This document shows, one piece after another, positions 48,831 to 61,169 of a stretch of 64,000 bases of DNA. The translations under genes were made by a program, and so were the position numbers. Under the pieces are notes generated by a model, which searched no databases, was not told the DNA's origin, and saw only the letters and a list, made by a program, of their open reading frames with translations. Each line of letters begins with the position of its first letter. The first letter of the stretch is position 1. Source of the DNA: Albifimbria verrucaria (lineage: Eukaryota > Ascomycota > Sordariomycetes > Hypocreales > Stachybotryaceae); NCBI GenBank assembly GCA_020081605.1, contig JAHREC010000009.1:4402001-4466000 (forward strand). The letters are read 5' to 3'.

Positions 48831-49896
48831 ATGACGCGCCTCAGTCTGTTGTCTGCAATTTTCGTTGCTTCAATTTCAATCCTCATCATCTGGGCATCAC
48901 CAACCATTACAACCGTGCTTCAAGGCTTCTTAAAGACCAACAACACCGCATCCAATCAAACAACAGCAGCAACGTCTGCACATACCACACAGACAAACAC
49001 TATCATAGACCAGCACATGCTCAAGTCAGCCGCAAACATGTCCAAGTCTATCCTCAGGAGCGCCAAGATCACTCCCCATCGGTCCGCCACCCGAGGCCAC
49101 TCTGACCACGGCTGGCTCAACACCTACCACAGCTTCTCGTTCGCTGATTGGTACAACCCCAAGTTCACTCACTTCGGCTCGCTGCGAGTTCTCAACGAGG
49201 ATCGTGTCAAGGCCATGTCTGGCTTCCCCACCCACCCTCACCGAGACTTTGAGATCTTCAGCTACATCCTGTCCGGCGAGCTTACCCACCGTGACTCCAT
49301 GCTCGCCAAGGGCAACGAGGGTGGCCAGTCAGACAAGTTCTACCGCATGCACCGTGGAGATGTCCAATTCACAACCGGTGGCACCGGCATCGCCCACTCA
49401 GAGATGAACGAGCACAAGTCAGATACCGTCCACTTCCTCCAGATCTGGGCCATGCCATGGAAGAGGGACTGGCACCCCGCTATCACACCCGCCACTTTGA
49501 CGACGAGGAGAAGCGCAAGGGCTTCGTCAAGATCCTGAGCCCCTCAAGGCTGGCGAGGACGCAACTGCGCAGGAAGAAAAGGAAGCCGAGCCTGCCATCC
49601 CCAACACGATACCCATCCATGCCGACTTCGTTATGGGTGCTGGTCTGATTGCTCCCACCAACACTTTCGAGTGGGTCGTCGGTGCCAAGGCCACCACGCA
49701 AACCAAGCGCAAGGTCTACATTCACGTGCCCATGACCAAGAATGGCAAAGCGAAGATTAGACTCGACGGCAGGGAGGACGCGGAGCTGCAGGAGGGAGAC
49801 GGCGCTTTCGTCGAGGGCGTGAATGCCGGAGACAAGCTTGTGGTGGAGAGCATTGGCGAAGCTGAAGCCGAGGTGATTGTGCTGGACACTGCTTAA
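48831..49896 (+). CDS. pirin family protein with N-terminal hydrophobic leader
   Basis: Bicupin iron-binding protein; pirins act as nuclear cofactors or quercetinase-like dioxygenases in other organisms. From the ATG at 48831 there is a hydrophobic leader (RLSLLSAIFVASISILIIW), then a Thr/Asn/Ser linker to about residue 65, then the pirin core: SHGWLNTYHSFSF-like block (DHGWLNTYHSFSFADWY), FPTHPHRDFEIFSYILSGELTHRDS with the metal-binding His residues, VQFTTGGTGIAHSE, and a C-terminal cupin with VYIHVPMTKNG. Further ATGs at 49017 and 49038 (MSKSILRSAKI) would give leaderless forms. One base is missing near 49465 (GGG run) and one near 49539 (CCC run). No intron. The leader could be a signal anchor or mitochondrial/ER targeting element; if the 49038 start is used, the protein is an ordinary soluble pirin. 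Confidence 0.9.
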
Positions 49897-50042
49897 AAGA
49901 CTTGGCAGATAGCCTAGCAGGGAAGAGTGCAGAACAAAAACGGAATAAGCACTGTAACTGTTTAGAGGATGGACAGGGCCTGATGCTTGGATGTACAAAT
50001 ATAGACATGAATAGTAACGAACTGATTTCACACAAGCTCTGA

Positions 50043-50062
50043 TTACCTTACCTTACCTTACC
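50043..50062. repeat. (TTACC)4 microsatellite
   Basis: Four tandem pentanucleotide copies 150 bp downstream of the pirin stop. Confidence 0.85.
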
Positions 50063-50194
50063 TAGATAGGAGGTACTTTTAATTCTACGTGCATGTACTC
50101 TGTACTAGAGCGAACAGCCATGACTTGGCGGGAGAAGTCTGTAATTCTGTAGGTCACGCTACCAACCCTGTCGAAACAAAGGCGGTGGATGAAG

Positions 50195-50197
<3 letters not shown>

Positions 50198-50226
<29 letters not shown>
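50198..50226. repeat. poly-A tract
   Basis: Twenty-nine consecutive A on the plus strand, the longest homopolymer in the window. It is 300 bp beyond the pirin stop and could be a retroposed poly-A tail or a simple expansion; no flanking duplication was found by eye. Confidence 0.9.
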
Positions 50227-50230
<4 letters not shown>

Positions 50231-52116
50231 CAACCAACACATTCAATCTTACTACCTCTCTCAGCTTGTCGGTCGTGAGGAGCTCTCCTCTTAGACCAGC
50301 CTTCGCAACCGCTCTGGTTGCCGGTCCCACTTTACCTTAATTACGCGGGCTGTTCGGCTCAAGCTGACAAACGGCACAGGCCAGGCAAGAGGATTTAACA
50401 TTGCATGGCCAAGCACTGATCCCCTGGAAGGGCTTGCACAGAGCTGACGAGCACCAACGCGCCGGCGAGAAGGAGGGATTGGTCAGCGAACAGCAGCGAA
50501 GCTCGCCTAGGCCGAGTGGTTTAAGTAAGGTACGTAACGGTCGACATGTGCTACTGTGCGCACGCGCTCATGACGGAGAGGGCGAGCAAGTCCTACGGTA
50601 TGAGATGGCGAGCTGGCCCGAGGGAAATGAACTGTGGTCCTGTCAAACTCGTCACAGCCGGGACCAAACCAACAGACATGAAATATGCGTCCCTTGCAGT
50701 GCTGCAGGGGCAGCTTCTCGCTGAATGGTCGCTTTCCGCGAATGGGTGTGGTGTCTTCACCAGTCTCCAATGGAAAGAGCCTCATAGTCAATATCCAGCG
50801 GCAGGGGTCGCGTCAGGAGGGCAGGGAAGCGACAAAGGTCCGGCCGAGGGTGCTTAATTGCACCAACCAACAGCGCCAGATTTATTCCCGCTGCAAGGAA
50901 CCAGGAGTGGACTTTTCACGCGCATCGTCGCCTTGGGCCGGAGTGGCGTGGAGATTGCCTATCTGAGCGCAGCTAACGATGCGCTACTACAGTCCAGTCC
51001 AGTATCTTGACCCTGACCCTGACAACCTGGATAGGGTCGAGGGCTATCTGGGTCGATTTAACCGGATCTTCTAGCCAAAATCGCTCGCCGTCGACAACAG
51101 AGCCGCAAAGGAAAACGCGCCACTTGCTTGGGAGGCAACTTCTGAGAGGTCTAGTCCCGGCGCTTTCCAGCGATCCTTCCGGCCACGCCCCACCCGTCGA
51201 CGAGCTGCTTCAGGAATTGCTGGTATCGGCCATCGGAGAATAGGCCCGCCAGGTCGCAAAGGCTTGGCTTCGAGGAAATCCCTCCCATCGTGGAGAAGTT
51301 GTGGGTAGATGTGACGACGAACAGCCCTGTGATGGTGAGGCCGGAATGTTTGTCCATCCGCCGGTGCGGAAAGGGTGGGGTGGGAATGAATAAGTGAATG
51401 AACATGACGACAGCCAGGCGCCTCAAAAGTCCCCTTTCAGCACTTTGGAAATGAGACTCTCCTCAAGTGTGGATGAAAGGAGTTGTCCGGTTACATTGCT
51501 GGCGTCCCTAGTTCGTCTGTATGCAGGAACATCACGCCAAGCCGCTCCTACTCATTGGCTAGCGCAACCACCAGCAGTTAGGCTAAGCCTGTTCCTGAGC
51601 ACATGCCTAGAGGCTCATGCTCTTCTGCCTCATGGCATGGGACCCGACCTGAGAACCGACTCCTTCCGCCTCCCCGCACCGCTGCTTTGTTGGTTCCACG
51701 GGAAATGGGTTCCTGCTCGCCTCGTCCACTCCCCGGCGTCTGACTGGCCCTGGGCCCGATGAATGACCCTCATCAAGCGAAACCTTGCCATGCCGCCGGT
51801 GCTGAACCATGTTCAACCGTCTGTCCACTTGTAGTTGAGGCTCTGGTCCATGGGGGTGCCTTTGTGGTTAGGCCACGATGTTGGCTGACGCCTCTCCTGT
51901 CCTATCTAGGCCATGTCGCCTCGCCTCCCCTTCTTTCTCTTTCCTCCTTCTCCATCAACCCAGGCTCTGTATACCTCAGAGACGGCTCGGTCCTAGGCCA
52001 ACTTGCAAACTTCGTTGTTTGCGTCCTTTCGTTGATCATAGCATCACCACACTCATTCACGGCCTCGGCCACCTTACGATCTTTCCTGTAATATCTCTAA
52101 TACTCACCCGGTGATA

Positions 52117-55100
52117 ATGTCTGCTTTGACTGCCGCCTCCGCCCTGGCCACGGGCTTCGGCTCCCTCAACGTCTACTGGGTTCGTACAATACTATTGTCC
52201 ACTTACTCATTTTGGCCACACTTAACTGACTATTGCTTTCCTTAGGGTCAATATGGTACTGACCGTCTAAGAGACCACTGTGACACTGGCGTTGAATATG
52301 TCTCGCTGTCCTTTGTCAACAAGGCTCCAGAGAATGACCCTTCTGGCTATCCCGGAACCAACTTCGCTAACCACTGCTGGGCTGGCAACTACTACAACGA
52401 GGATGATGTCGAGTCTGCCTTGCTCAACAACTGCATCTACATCAAGGAGGATATCCCCTACTGTCAATCTCGTGGTGTCAAGGTTCTTCTCAGCATTGGT
52501 GGTATCTACAATGACGACACGAACAACTACGCAGTCACCTCCGTCAAGAACGGCCAGTCTTTGCCGATTTCTTGTGGAAGGCTTTCGGTCCTTACGACAA
52601 GAGCTGGACTGGCCCTCGTCCCTTTGACAAGAGCGCGACTGAGCACATGGCCGTCGACGGTTTTGATTTCGACATCGAGCACAAGCTAGGTTGGTCAACT
52701 CGGTAATGAAGTTTGGGTGCAGACTACTGACGCTGCTGTGTAGACAACAAGCCTTACATTGCCATGATTGAGAGGTTCCGTAGCTACAAGCCTTCCATCT
52801 TCATCGCCGCCGCCCCACAATGCCCTACCTCTGATGAGTACTTTTACCTGAAGGAAATGGTTCAGAACGCCCAGCTCGACGCTCTCTTCCTCCAGTTCTA
52901 CAACAACCCCTGGTGCGACGCTGTCAAGGACCCCTTCTCATCGGTGAGAAGTTCAACTACGACGACTGGGAGAGCATCATCTCCAAGAGCACCAAGAGCA
53001 AGAACGCCAAGCTGTACGTCGGTCTGCCTGGAAGCGCCGACGCCGCCGGATCTGGATACATCACCCCGCTGCGTTGAAGGACATCGTCTGCAAGAACAAG
53101 GACAAGAAGAGCTGGGGTGGTATCTCGCTGTGGGATGTGACCTACGCCAAGGAGAACAAGGACACCAAGGAAAGAGCTACTTCCAGGCTGCCCAGGAAGC
53201 GCTCAAGTACGGCTGCAACCCTGTTCCTACCTCTACGTCGACCACCATCAAGCCTACCTCCACCACGAAGAGCAGCACCTCGACTAAGGCTACCACCACT
53301 AGCACGACCACGAAGGCTTCATCCACCTCGACTAAGGCTTCTTCCACCTCAACCAAGGCTTCTTCCACCTCAACCAAGGCTTCTTCCACCTCGACCAAGG
53401 CTTCGTCCACCTCCAGCAAGGCTTCGTCCACCTCCAGCAAGGCTTCGTCCACCTCCAGCAAGGCTTCTTCCACCAGCAAGGCTAGCTCGACCTCGACCAA
53501 GGCCTCGTCTACTTCAACTAAGGCTTCTTCCACTTCAGCCAAGCCTAGCTCAACCTCGAGCAAGGCTTCGTCCACCTCTAGCAAGGCTTCGTCCACCAGC
53601 AAGGCTTCATCCACCTCGACTAAGGCTTCGTCTACTTCAGTAAAGCCCAGCTCGACCTCGACCAAGGCTTCTTCGACCTCAACCAAGGCTTCTTCGACCT
53701 CAACCAAGGCTTCTTCGACCTCAACCAAGGCTTCGTCTACCTCTAGCAAAGCCTCTTCCACTTCGGCCAAGCCCAGCTCCACTTCCAAGGTTTCTTCAAC
53801 CACGACTAAGGCTTCATCCACCTCCAGCAAGGCTTCGTCTAGCTCAGTAAAGCCCAGCTCGACCTCAACCAAGGCTTCTTCGACTTCCACTAAGGTTTCT
53901 TCCACCTCGACTAAGGCTAGCTCAACTTCGACCAAGGCTTCATCCACCTCGACCAAGGCTTCGTCTAGCTCAGTAAAGCCCAGCTCTACCTCGACCAAGG
54001 CTTCATCCACCTCGGCCAAGCCTAGCTCGACCTCCAAGGTTTCTTCGTCCTCGACTAAGGCTTCGTCTTCCTCCGTCAAGCCCAGCTCGACCTCGACCAA
54101 GGCATCGTCTACCTCTGTCAAGCCTAGCTCGACCTCGAAGGCTTCGTCTACTTCGACCAAGGCTTCTTCCACTTCAGCCAAGCCTAGCTCAACCTCGACG
54201 AAGCCCAGCTCCACCAGCAAGGCCTCTTCCACTTCCGTTAAGCCCAGCTCGACCTCGACCGCGGCTTCTTCTACCTCAGCCAAGCCCAGCTCGACCAGCA
54301 AGGCTTCATCCACTTCAGTCAAGCCTTCTTCCACTTCAAGCAAGGCCAGCTCCAGCACCGTGGTTTCCTCCACTTCTAGCAAGGCTTCGTCTATCTCTTC
54401 CACGGTCAAGGTGAGCTCAACTTCCAGCAAGCCAAGCTCGGCCACATCTGCCTCGTCTTCTTCCAGCAGCAGCAGCAGCAGCAGCAGCACGGGTGACATC
54501 CCTCGAGGCAGCAGCAAGTCCAGCGAGATCATCTCTGCTACCAGCACAAACGAAGTGCCACGTGGCAGCAGCACGTCCAGCGCGTTCTCTTCAACCACCA
54601 CTAGCAGCCTGCAGACTTCAAGCTCCCCAGTTGTTGTCATTCCTAGCTCCACCCTCTCCTGGAGCAACTCTTCCGTCATCACTTCTGCAACCTCCGGCTC
54701 TGATGCGACGGTGACCTCCTCCGTTCGTCTGACCACGAGCACCGTCTACACCACTAAGGTCTCGACAGTCACCAAGTGCCCGCCCTCTGTGCCTAACTGC
54801 CCCAGCGGTGGCTATGTTACTACCGAGACCATTCCTCTGTACACCACTATCTGCCCTGTTACTGAGAGCGAGGGTGTCCAGCCTACTACCACTGCGGCCT
54901 CTATCCCTCTGACCACCAGCACCGTGTACGCAACCAAGACCTACGTCATCACCGCATGCCCTCCCGAGGTCGTTAACTGCCCTGTTGGCCAGGTCACCAC
55001 CGAGGTGACTTCCTACACGACTGTTTGCCCCGTCACTCCCACTGAGACCATCCCCAAGGCCACTGGACCAGCTGGTGACGTGCCTGTTGAGGGTGGCTTC

Positions 55101-55478
55101 AACATCAAGGCCACCAGCTCCCTGCGCGTTGTTAGCGTATCAGCACCCAGCGGCCTCGCCACATCCACACGACCTGCAGCTGCTACTCTTGTGCCTGCTC
55201 CCCACTAAGGGCTGCCTTGGTCCTGAGTGCCCTGTTGAAAACCATGTCGCAATCCCCAGCATCAAGAGCGTCTGGTCCAACGGCACCCACACTGAGGCAC
55301 CAAGCAGCTACAGCCCAAGCAGCTACGGCCAGCCCACCAGCGCTTACGCCACACCTTCTAGCACCTACAGCGAGCCATCAGAAACCCCTGCCGTTCCCGC
55401 AACAGGTGGTGCTTCCGGCTTGGCAATCAGTGTTACTGGCTTCTTGCCGTGGCCGCCCTCCAGGTGCTGTTCCTGTAG
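52117..55478 (+). CDS. class III (GH18) chitinase, Ser/Thr-rich, probably GPI-anchored
   Basis: Cell-wall chitinase hydrolysing beta-1,4-N-acetylglucosamine links. From the ATG at 52117 the protein enters the GH18 barrel almost at once (GSLNVYWGQYG across an intron, 52181-52243). Barrel motifs: SRGVKVLLSIGG and the catalytic DGFDFDIE (D-x-x-D-x-D-x-E; last E is the acid). A second intron (52689-52743) precedes NKPYIAMIERF. After about 380 residues comes a very long Ser/Thr/Lys-rich repeat region, then two Cys-containing modules (VYTTKVSTVTKCPPSVPNC and VYATKTYVITACPPEVVNC). The end is TGGASGLAISVTGFLAVAALQVLFL-like with stop TAG at 55476-55478, a GPI-attachment signal. One-base breaks: near 52563, 52935, 53070, 53172, 55205 and 55447. 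The signal peptide is atypically short; an upstream exon is possible. It resembles A. nidulans ChiA in architecture. Confidence 0.92.
53240..54400 (+). repeat. coding minisatellite in chitinase (about 21-bp units)
   Basis: Some fifty degenerate tandem units coding mostly T-K-A-S-S-T-S or V-K-P-S-S-T-S, with strongly preferred codons (ACC/TCC/AAG/GCT). It lengthens the glycosylated spacer between catalytic domain and wall anchor. Unit number is expected to vary between strains and is vulnerable to assembly collapse. Confidence 0.9.
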
Positions 55479-57100
55479 GTGGCATATGAAGATACGGTAA
55501 AGGCTCCTGATGGAAAAGGGGCCCGGATATGATGGGGAGATACCCAGCTTGGTTTGAGTCCCGGCTATCTTCAAGGATTTAAATTGCATTCTATTGACTC
55601 TCTTAACTACACATTGACTATACTTCGTGCTTGTATATTTTGGCAGTCGCGTGACGCATAGGTGGCAGGTAGCAGTAGTTACAACCAGCCGACCTGTTTC
55701 TACTTTGGGGTTTCTTTGTGTGATTGTACAAGTCATGTAAGCGTTAATTGGTTGCTGTGTTGTGCATTGTGTAACTACTAAAGGGGCAAAGGATAGGACC
55801 GTTGCGTTTAACAGGCACTCGCAGAGTTACAGCTATTAGACTATGATTAATGAATTTGTTCCTAACACAATAGAAGACGTGCACATTGAGGACGAATCAG
55901 AACCACCAAAAACTGGATCTGGAGGCCTCATAAAAGCAATTGATTTGGCCAGCCGTAAATAACCAACACTGCCAAGGTGCCCAGAGAAAGCGGAGTTCTG
56001 GTCTGGAACGTGCCGATAGCCTAGTCTTGTGGTTTGCTAGGAACCAGTTGCTTGAGCTTGGCCTGGCAAGGACGGCAAGCTGAGAGTTGCGGGGCAAAAA
56101 GCAGGACGGAAGGAGACTTGGCAAGATTAGGGTCCAGACTTGGATGGAGCAAAGATAAGTAAGTAGGTAATTAAAGAAAAAGCTATGGGTAGGGGAAACG
56201 GAGAGTCAGTATGAACAGTCCGTACAGTAGACACCTATCGTGGTTGCGCTTCAACCAGTCTTCCAATCGAAGCCAGGCAATCCTAAGTCAGAACTGAAGC
56301 CTTTTGGGGTCTGTGAAAAGTACGTCAGTACCTGACATCAAGTACTTTACCTTGTTAAGTTGGTACCTGTAGATGGAAGGGTAAAAATGCACGCATTAAA
56401 ACAATGTTCAAGGTGAGGAGGTATCGGGGATCAACAGGACGTACCGGTACTCCCAAGCCACCGCAGATGGCGCGAGACGGCAAGTTCCTGAACCTCGGAT
56501 ACAATGGCGACGACTGGGAACAATTTAGCTACCACCCCACCACGCTTGGTTTCAAGCTTCGTCCAGGAGACAACGTCATTGTGCGGTGATGAAAGGTGCC
56601 GGCAGCATGAGGCAGTGCACACGTTACCAACTCGGCGGCAGTCAAGTCTTGGGGACTTTATTTTATTCAAACACCTCTCTGGATTAAGAGCTGCCATTAA
56701 ATCCAGCTCATAGTTGTCGAGCTCATGCGACTTGTGGTCTAGCTCCTTTTTTAATTATTTTTACAGTTAGGTTAGTTGGTTGTCGCTGGTAACTTAGCAC
56801 CCACTCCAACTTGGTCTTAACCTCTCCTCTTCCTCCATCCTCCTTCTCTCGCCCATATATACCCTCCAAGGAGCGTCTGCCTCCCGGTATCTGGGCAATC
56901 CTGGGAGAATCCGCACGCCGTGTTCCACAGTCCATTCACCTGGCACGTCAGGAACCCACCCGAGCAATCGCAGCCTGGCCACAAGCTTTGTCTTTTTAGT
57001 TTCACGTCCCCTTCGGCCCCTCTCCCACCATCCATCCGATTTGCCTGCGAAACGGTGACACGCCGGACTCGAGACCCTGCGCCAGACCACGAGCCGAATC
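55479..57100. other. 1.6 kb intergenic region
   Basis: Between chitinase and OSH1, same strand. A 61-codon frame at 56404-56589 is open but shows no recognisable family. C/T-rich leader from about 56820 to 57060. Confidence 0.5.
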
Positions 57101-60100
57101 ATGTCAGACACTGGTGAAAGGTACGTTTGCTCGTCGTGCCTTGTTTTCACGTGCGTTCGCTCAGCAATGCGCTGGGTCGACTTGGCCCTGGCTTTGGCTT
57201 TGGCCTTGATCTTGACCTTGACCTTGCCGTGCTGGGCGCATGGCGTGAGCCAATTACCAACCTTGTCGTGCAACCGCCCCTCCTCCCTTTCCTTACCCAT
57301 CCTCATTCTCATCCTCATCTTCTCTCCGCCCCTCTCCTGACCTCATCCCACTCTCACCACCAGGCTTGGCTTGCTGGAAGAACGAACACCTTGCTCACCC
57401 CGCCCTGTCGCGCAGCCTACACAAACGAACTAAATCCGCCGCCCTGTCGTTCCTCCGTCGCAAGGACACCCGCGAGGACGAGTCCGGCTCCGACGACGGT
57501 CGATCCGACCGCGGCAACGCTCCGCCCACCAGCGCTGCTGCCAGCTCCAGTCAGCTCGGCGTCCCCATGCAGCCCCAGCAGAGCGCCCGGAGCCAGAGCT
57601 CCATGCTGTCGACCAGCCCCAATGCCCTCTCCAGAACGCCTTCTGCCGCGGCGCCCGTCCCTAAGCCCGCCACCGCCGCCTCCCCGAGAAGAGCGCCAGC
57701 CTCGAGCAATCAGTCCGCAAGTTTAGAGTTGTCGAGGCCCTCAGAAATGGCGACACCGCATCCATTTCCAAAGCCATTCGAGAGACGTCCGAGAATGGCC
57801 CCGCATGAGCATCTCCTCCTTTACGACCACCGGTGGTGGGGCGCCTTCGACGACACGACCATACTGCATCTGGCCATCCAGTGCGCCGAGTATACTGTCA
57901 TAGAATACGTTCTGTCTGACGGCCAAGGCAGCATCGACGTCAATGCCCGAGACAAGGATGGCAATACCCTCTTCACATTGCCGCCATGAACGGCCGGACG
58001 CCGCTTGTCAAGCTTCTCCTGGAGCAGAAGGACATCAATGATGCTATCGCCAACGCACAAGGGAAACTTCCCTTGACTTGGCCAGGAACCCTGAGATTTT
58101 CCAGCTTCTGCAGTTGTCTCGCTCTCTCTTCACCGAGTCCAAGATCAAGCAAGTCCAAGAGCTCATCGCCAAGGGCGACTACGAGACCCTCGCCCAGGTT
58201 TTGGAGGAACCCCGCCTAAAGACGGTGCTCGACATCAATAGCCCAGAGTACGCTTCTGAGCCCACCACTGTCCAGACCGGCGGCACGCTTCTCCATGAGG
58301 CTGTGCGCAAGAGAAATGCCAAGCTCATACAAGTTTTGCTTCTCCACGGCGCCGATCCATTCTGTCGCGACAGGAAAGGAAAGCTCCCGCAGTCAATCAC
58401 CAATGATGACGGTCTTAAAGCTCTCCTCAAGAAATCACCAGCTGCCGTTGCAGCCCAGCGTGGCATTCAAGAAAAGGCTGTTCTGGGACACGCCGCGTCG
58501 CAAGGTGCCGCAAGCGCCGCAGGAGGCGATCCTTTGGCTGGCCGTGAAGCACGTGAGATGAAGGGGTACCTGAAGAAATGGACCAACTATCGCAAGGGCT
58601 ATCAGCTGCGATGGTTCGTGCTCGAAGACGGTGTTCTGAGCTATTACAAGCACCAGGACGATTCTGGCTCTGCATGCCGTGGCGCCATCAACATGCGCAT
58701 TGCAAAACTTCACATGAGCGCCGACGAGAAGACCAAATTTGAGATTATTGGCAAGTCATCGGTCAAATACACCTTGAAGGCAAACCACGAGGTTGAAGCG
58801 AAGCGATGGTTTTGGTCTTTGAACAACTCCATCCAGTGGACCAAGGATCAAGCGAAAGAGGAGGAACGACAAGCAGCCCGAAACGCGGAGATGCTCAAAC
58901 ACGCAAAGGCCGAGCAGAGCGGCAGCCTTTCGATACAAGACTCACATAGCGAAAACGCCAGTGTTTCCGAACTGCGCCGCAATAGCTCCCACATGGGGAG
59001 CCGCACCAGATCGACAGGCCACAAACACGACTATTCCGGCACCAGCATCGCGGAAAGCCATGATGATGATGAATTTGCGGATGCAGTCACGGACGGTGAT
59101 GCGTCCAGGGCAGCTGGCAATGGTGGTCACGCCGCTTTGGGAGAGGATGATGATGACGATTATGCTGATGAGTACAGCGTTCGAGAGGAGCCACACGCCA
59201 CAAAGGATGCGCTCAACATCACGGCTCAATCGGCAAAGCTTCAACTGGAGACAATGTCGCACGTACACAACGCTCTCCTCTCCGAGGTAACGCAGAGTCC
59301 AAACACGACATTGTCCGACCCTAAGGTTTCGCAAGCGCTATCAACATACGACGCCGCCATCAGAAGTCTGACATCTCTTGTGGGTGATTTGTTGAGAATC
59401 TCCAAGGACCGCGACGCGTTTTGGCAGTATCGGTTGGAGCGGGAGTCTAACATGCGAAGAATGTGGAGGAGAGCATGGCACAGGTGGCCCGTGAGCAAGA
59501 GATTCTGGAGGCACGCGTCGGCCAAGCGGAACTGAGGCGCAAGCAGACGAAGCGGGCACTTCGAGAAGTTATGGAAAACGGCATCTCAGCCGCTAATACC
59601 CCCACCGGAGAGGCCTTGGACGACGAGGATGGCGATGGCGATGCCAAGTCGCCGACACGAGTGCTCGCCCGCAAGGGCACTACTCTCGGTAAGATCGTGG
59701 ACTTGTCTGAATCGGAATCCGAAGATGAGGATGAGTTTTTCGATGCAGTCGATGCCGGCCAAGTGGAAGTGGGCGAATTGCCTCCTTCGCAAATCCCAGA
59801 TGATGAAAAGACCGTGGTGGTAACTGGAATCGACATTAGCAGCTCGTTCAAGGGTTATGAGAACGGAATCAGGCATAAGCTGAAGATTGACGCGGATAAC
59901 AGACCCAAGATCTCGCTTTGGGTATGCTTTCTTACTCACTCAATCTCGACATCTTGCGCTAACAAGGTCTTATAGGGCATTCTTAAATCGATGATTGGAA
60001 AAGATATGACTAAGATGACGCTGCCTGTCACATTCAACGAACCGACCTCGTTGCTTTATAGATGTGGTGAAGATATGGAATACGTCGACCTGTTAGACCT

Positions 60101-61169
60101 TGCTGCCGAGCGCACTGACTCATTGGAACGCCTGATTTATGTTGCCGCATTTGCGGCCAGTGAGTACGCATCAACCATTGACCGAGTTGCGAAGCCTTTC
60201 AATCCGCTCCTGGGAGAGACATTTGAGTATGTACGACCAGACAAGAACTACCGCTTCTTCATCGAGCAAGTCAGCCACCACCCGCCCGTCGGTGCTGCCT
60301 GGGCTGAGGCACCCAATTGGACATACTGGGGTGAGTCGGCTGTTAAGTCCAAGTTTTATGGAAAGTCATTTGATATCAACCCGCTTGGTACCTGGTTCCT
60401 CAAGCTTCGGGCTAAGTCTGGGGCCGAGAGGACCTTTACACTTGGAAGAAGGTCACTTCCTCGGTGGTTGGTATCATCACGGGTAACCCGACGGTTGACA
60501 ACTATGGGTTGATGGAAATCAAGAATTGGACTACCGGAGAGGTGGCCCATGTAGAATTCAAGGCCCGCGGATGGCAGGCTTCTAGTGCTTACCAGGTGAG
60601 CGGCAAAGTCATGGATGATCAGGGCAAAGTGCGCTACAGCCTCGGAGGGCGATGGAATTCGAAGCTCTATGCGCGCCTCACACCCGGATTTGAAGCGGCC
60701 GTTCCCTCCCCGCCAAGGATAGTGGGCCAGTACACCGTGGAGGCATTGTGGATCCCAGCCAGGCGTACCTCATCTGGGAGGCAAACCCACGACCGAAGGG
60801 CATCCCTTCAACCTTACACCGTTCGTCCTTACGTTCAACCATATCGACGACAAGCTGAGGCCATGGCTTCCGCCAACCGACTCACGCCTACGACCCGATC
60901 AACGCGCCATGGAGGACGGAGAGTATGACTTGGCCGCATCGGAGAAGAACCGACTGGAAGAGAACCAGCGAGCCCGACGGCGCAAGAGACAGGAGCAGGG
61001 AGAAGAGTTCACTCCAGCCTGGTTTACCAAGGCAAGATGCGACGTGACGGGCGAAGAGTACTGGAAGTTTAATGGAAAGTACTGGGAGCAACGAGAAAAG
61101 GCTGGACCGAACGGCGATGGCACAGCTTGGGATGGTCTTGAACCGATTTACGACGATTTCGTGGAGTAA
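57101..61169 (+). CDS. OSH1: oxysterol-binding protein Osh1/Swh1 type (ankyrin, PH, FFAT, ORD)
   Basis: Sterol/PI4P exchange protein at ER contact sites. Start ATG at 57101 (MSDTGE, exon 1 only about 23 nt; first intron to 57363). After a Ser/Pro-rich segment come ankyrin repeats ([47 protein letters not shown]), a PH domain ([40 protein letters not shown]), a coiled linker, and an acidic stretch with EFFDAVDAG, a near-consensus FFAT motif for VAP binding at about 59732-59758. The ORD begins [14 protein letters not shown], is interrupted by an intron (59922-59974), and has the fingerprint EQVSHHPP and [12 protein letters not shown]; it ends ..[11 protein letters not shown] with TAA at 61167-61169. 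One-base breaks near 57365, 57715, 57795, 57972, 58076, 59462, 60440 and 60765. About 1270 residues, usual for the Osh1 class. Confidence 0.94.

Larger units (their letters stand above)
49897..52116. other. 2.2 kb intergenic region
   Basis: Between pirin and chitinase. It contains a (TTACC)4 microsatellite (50043-50062), a 29-base A run (50198-50226) and a 16-base tRNA-like A-box string at 50510-50525. No supported gene. Confidence 0.55.

Noticed and set aside
53240..54400. Regular direct repeats that could suggest a CRISPR-like array
   Set aside because: Eukaryotic coding repeat without unique spacers; units translate in frame within the chitinase.
53177..54742. 521-codon antisense frame rich in V-E-E-A-L-V-E
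   Set aside because: It is the mirror of the chitinase minisatellite; uniform codon choice in the repeats removes stops on the other strand. No start context or family.
56404..56589. 61-codon frame ending in a hydrophilic stretch
   Set aside because: Too short and without relatives I recognise; not enough support for a gene.
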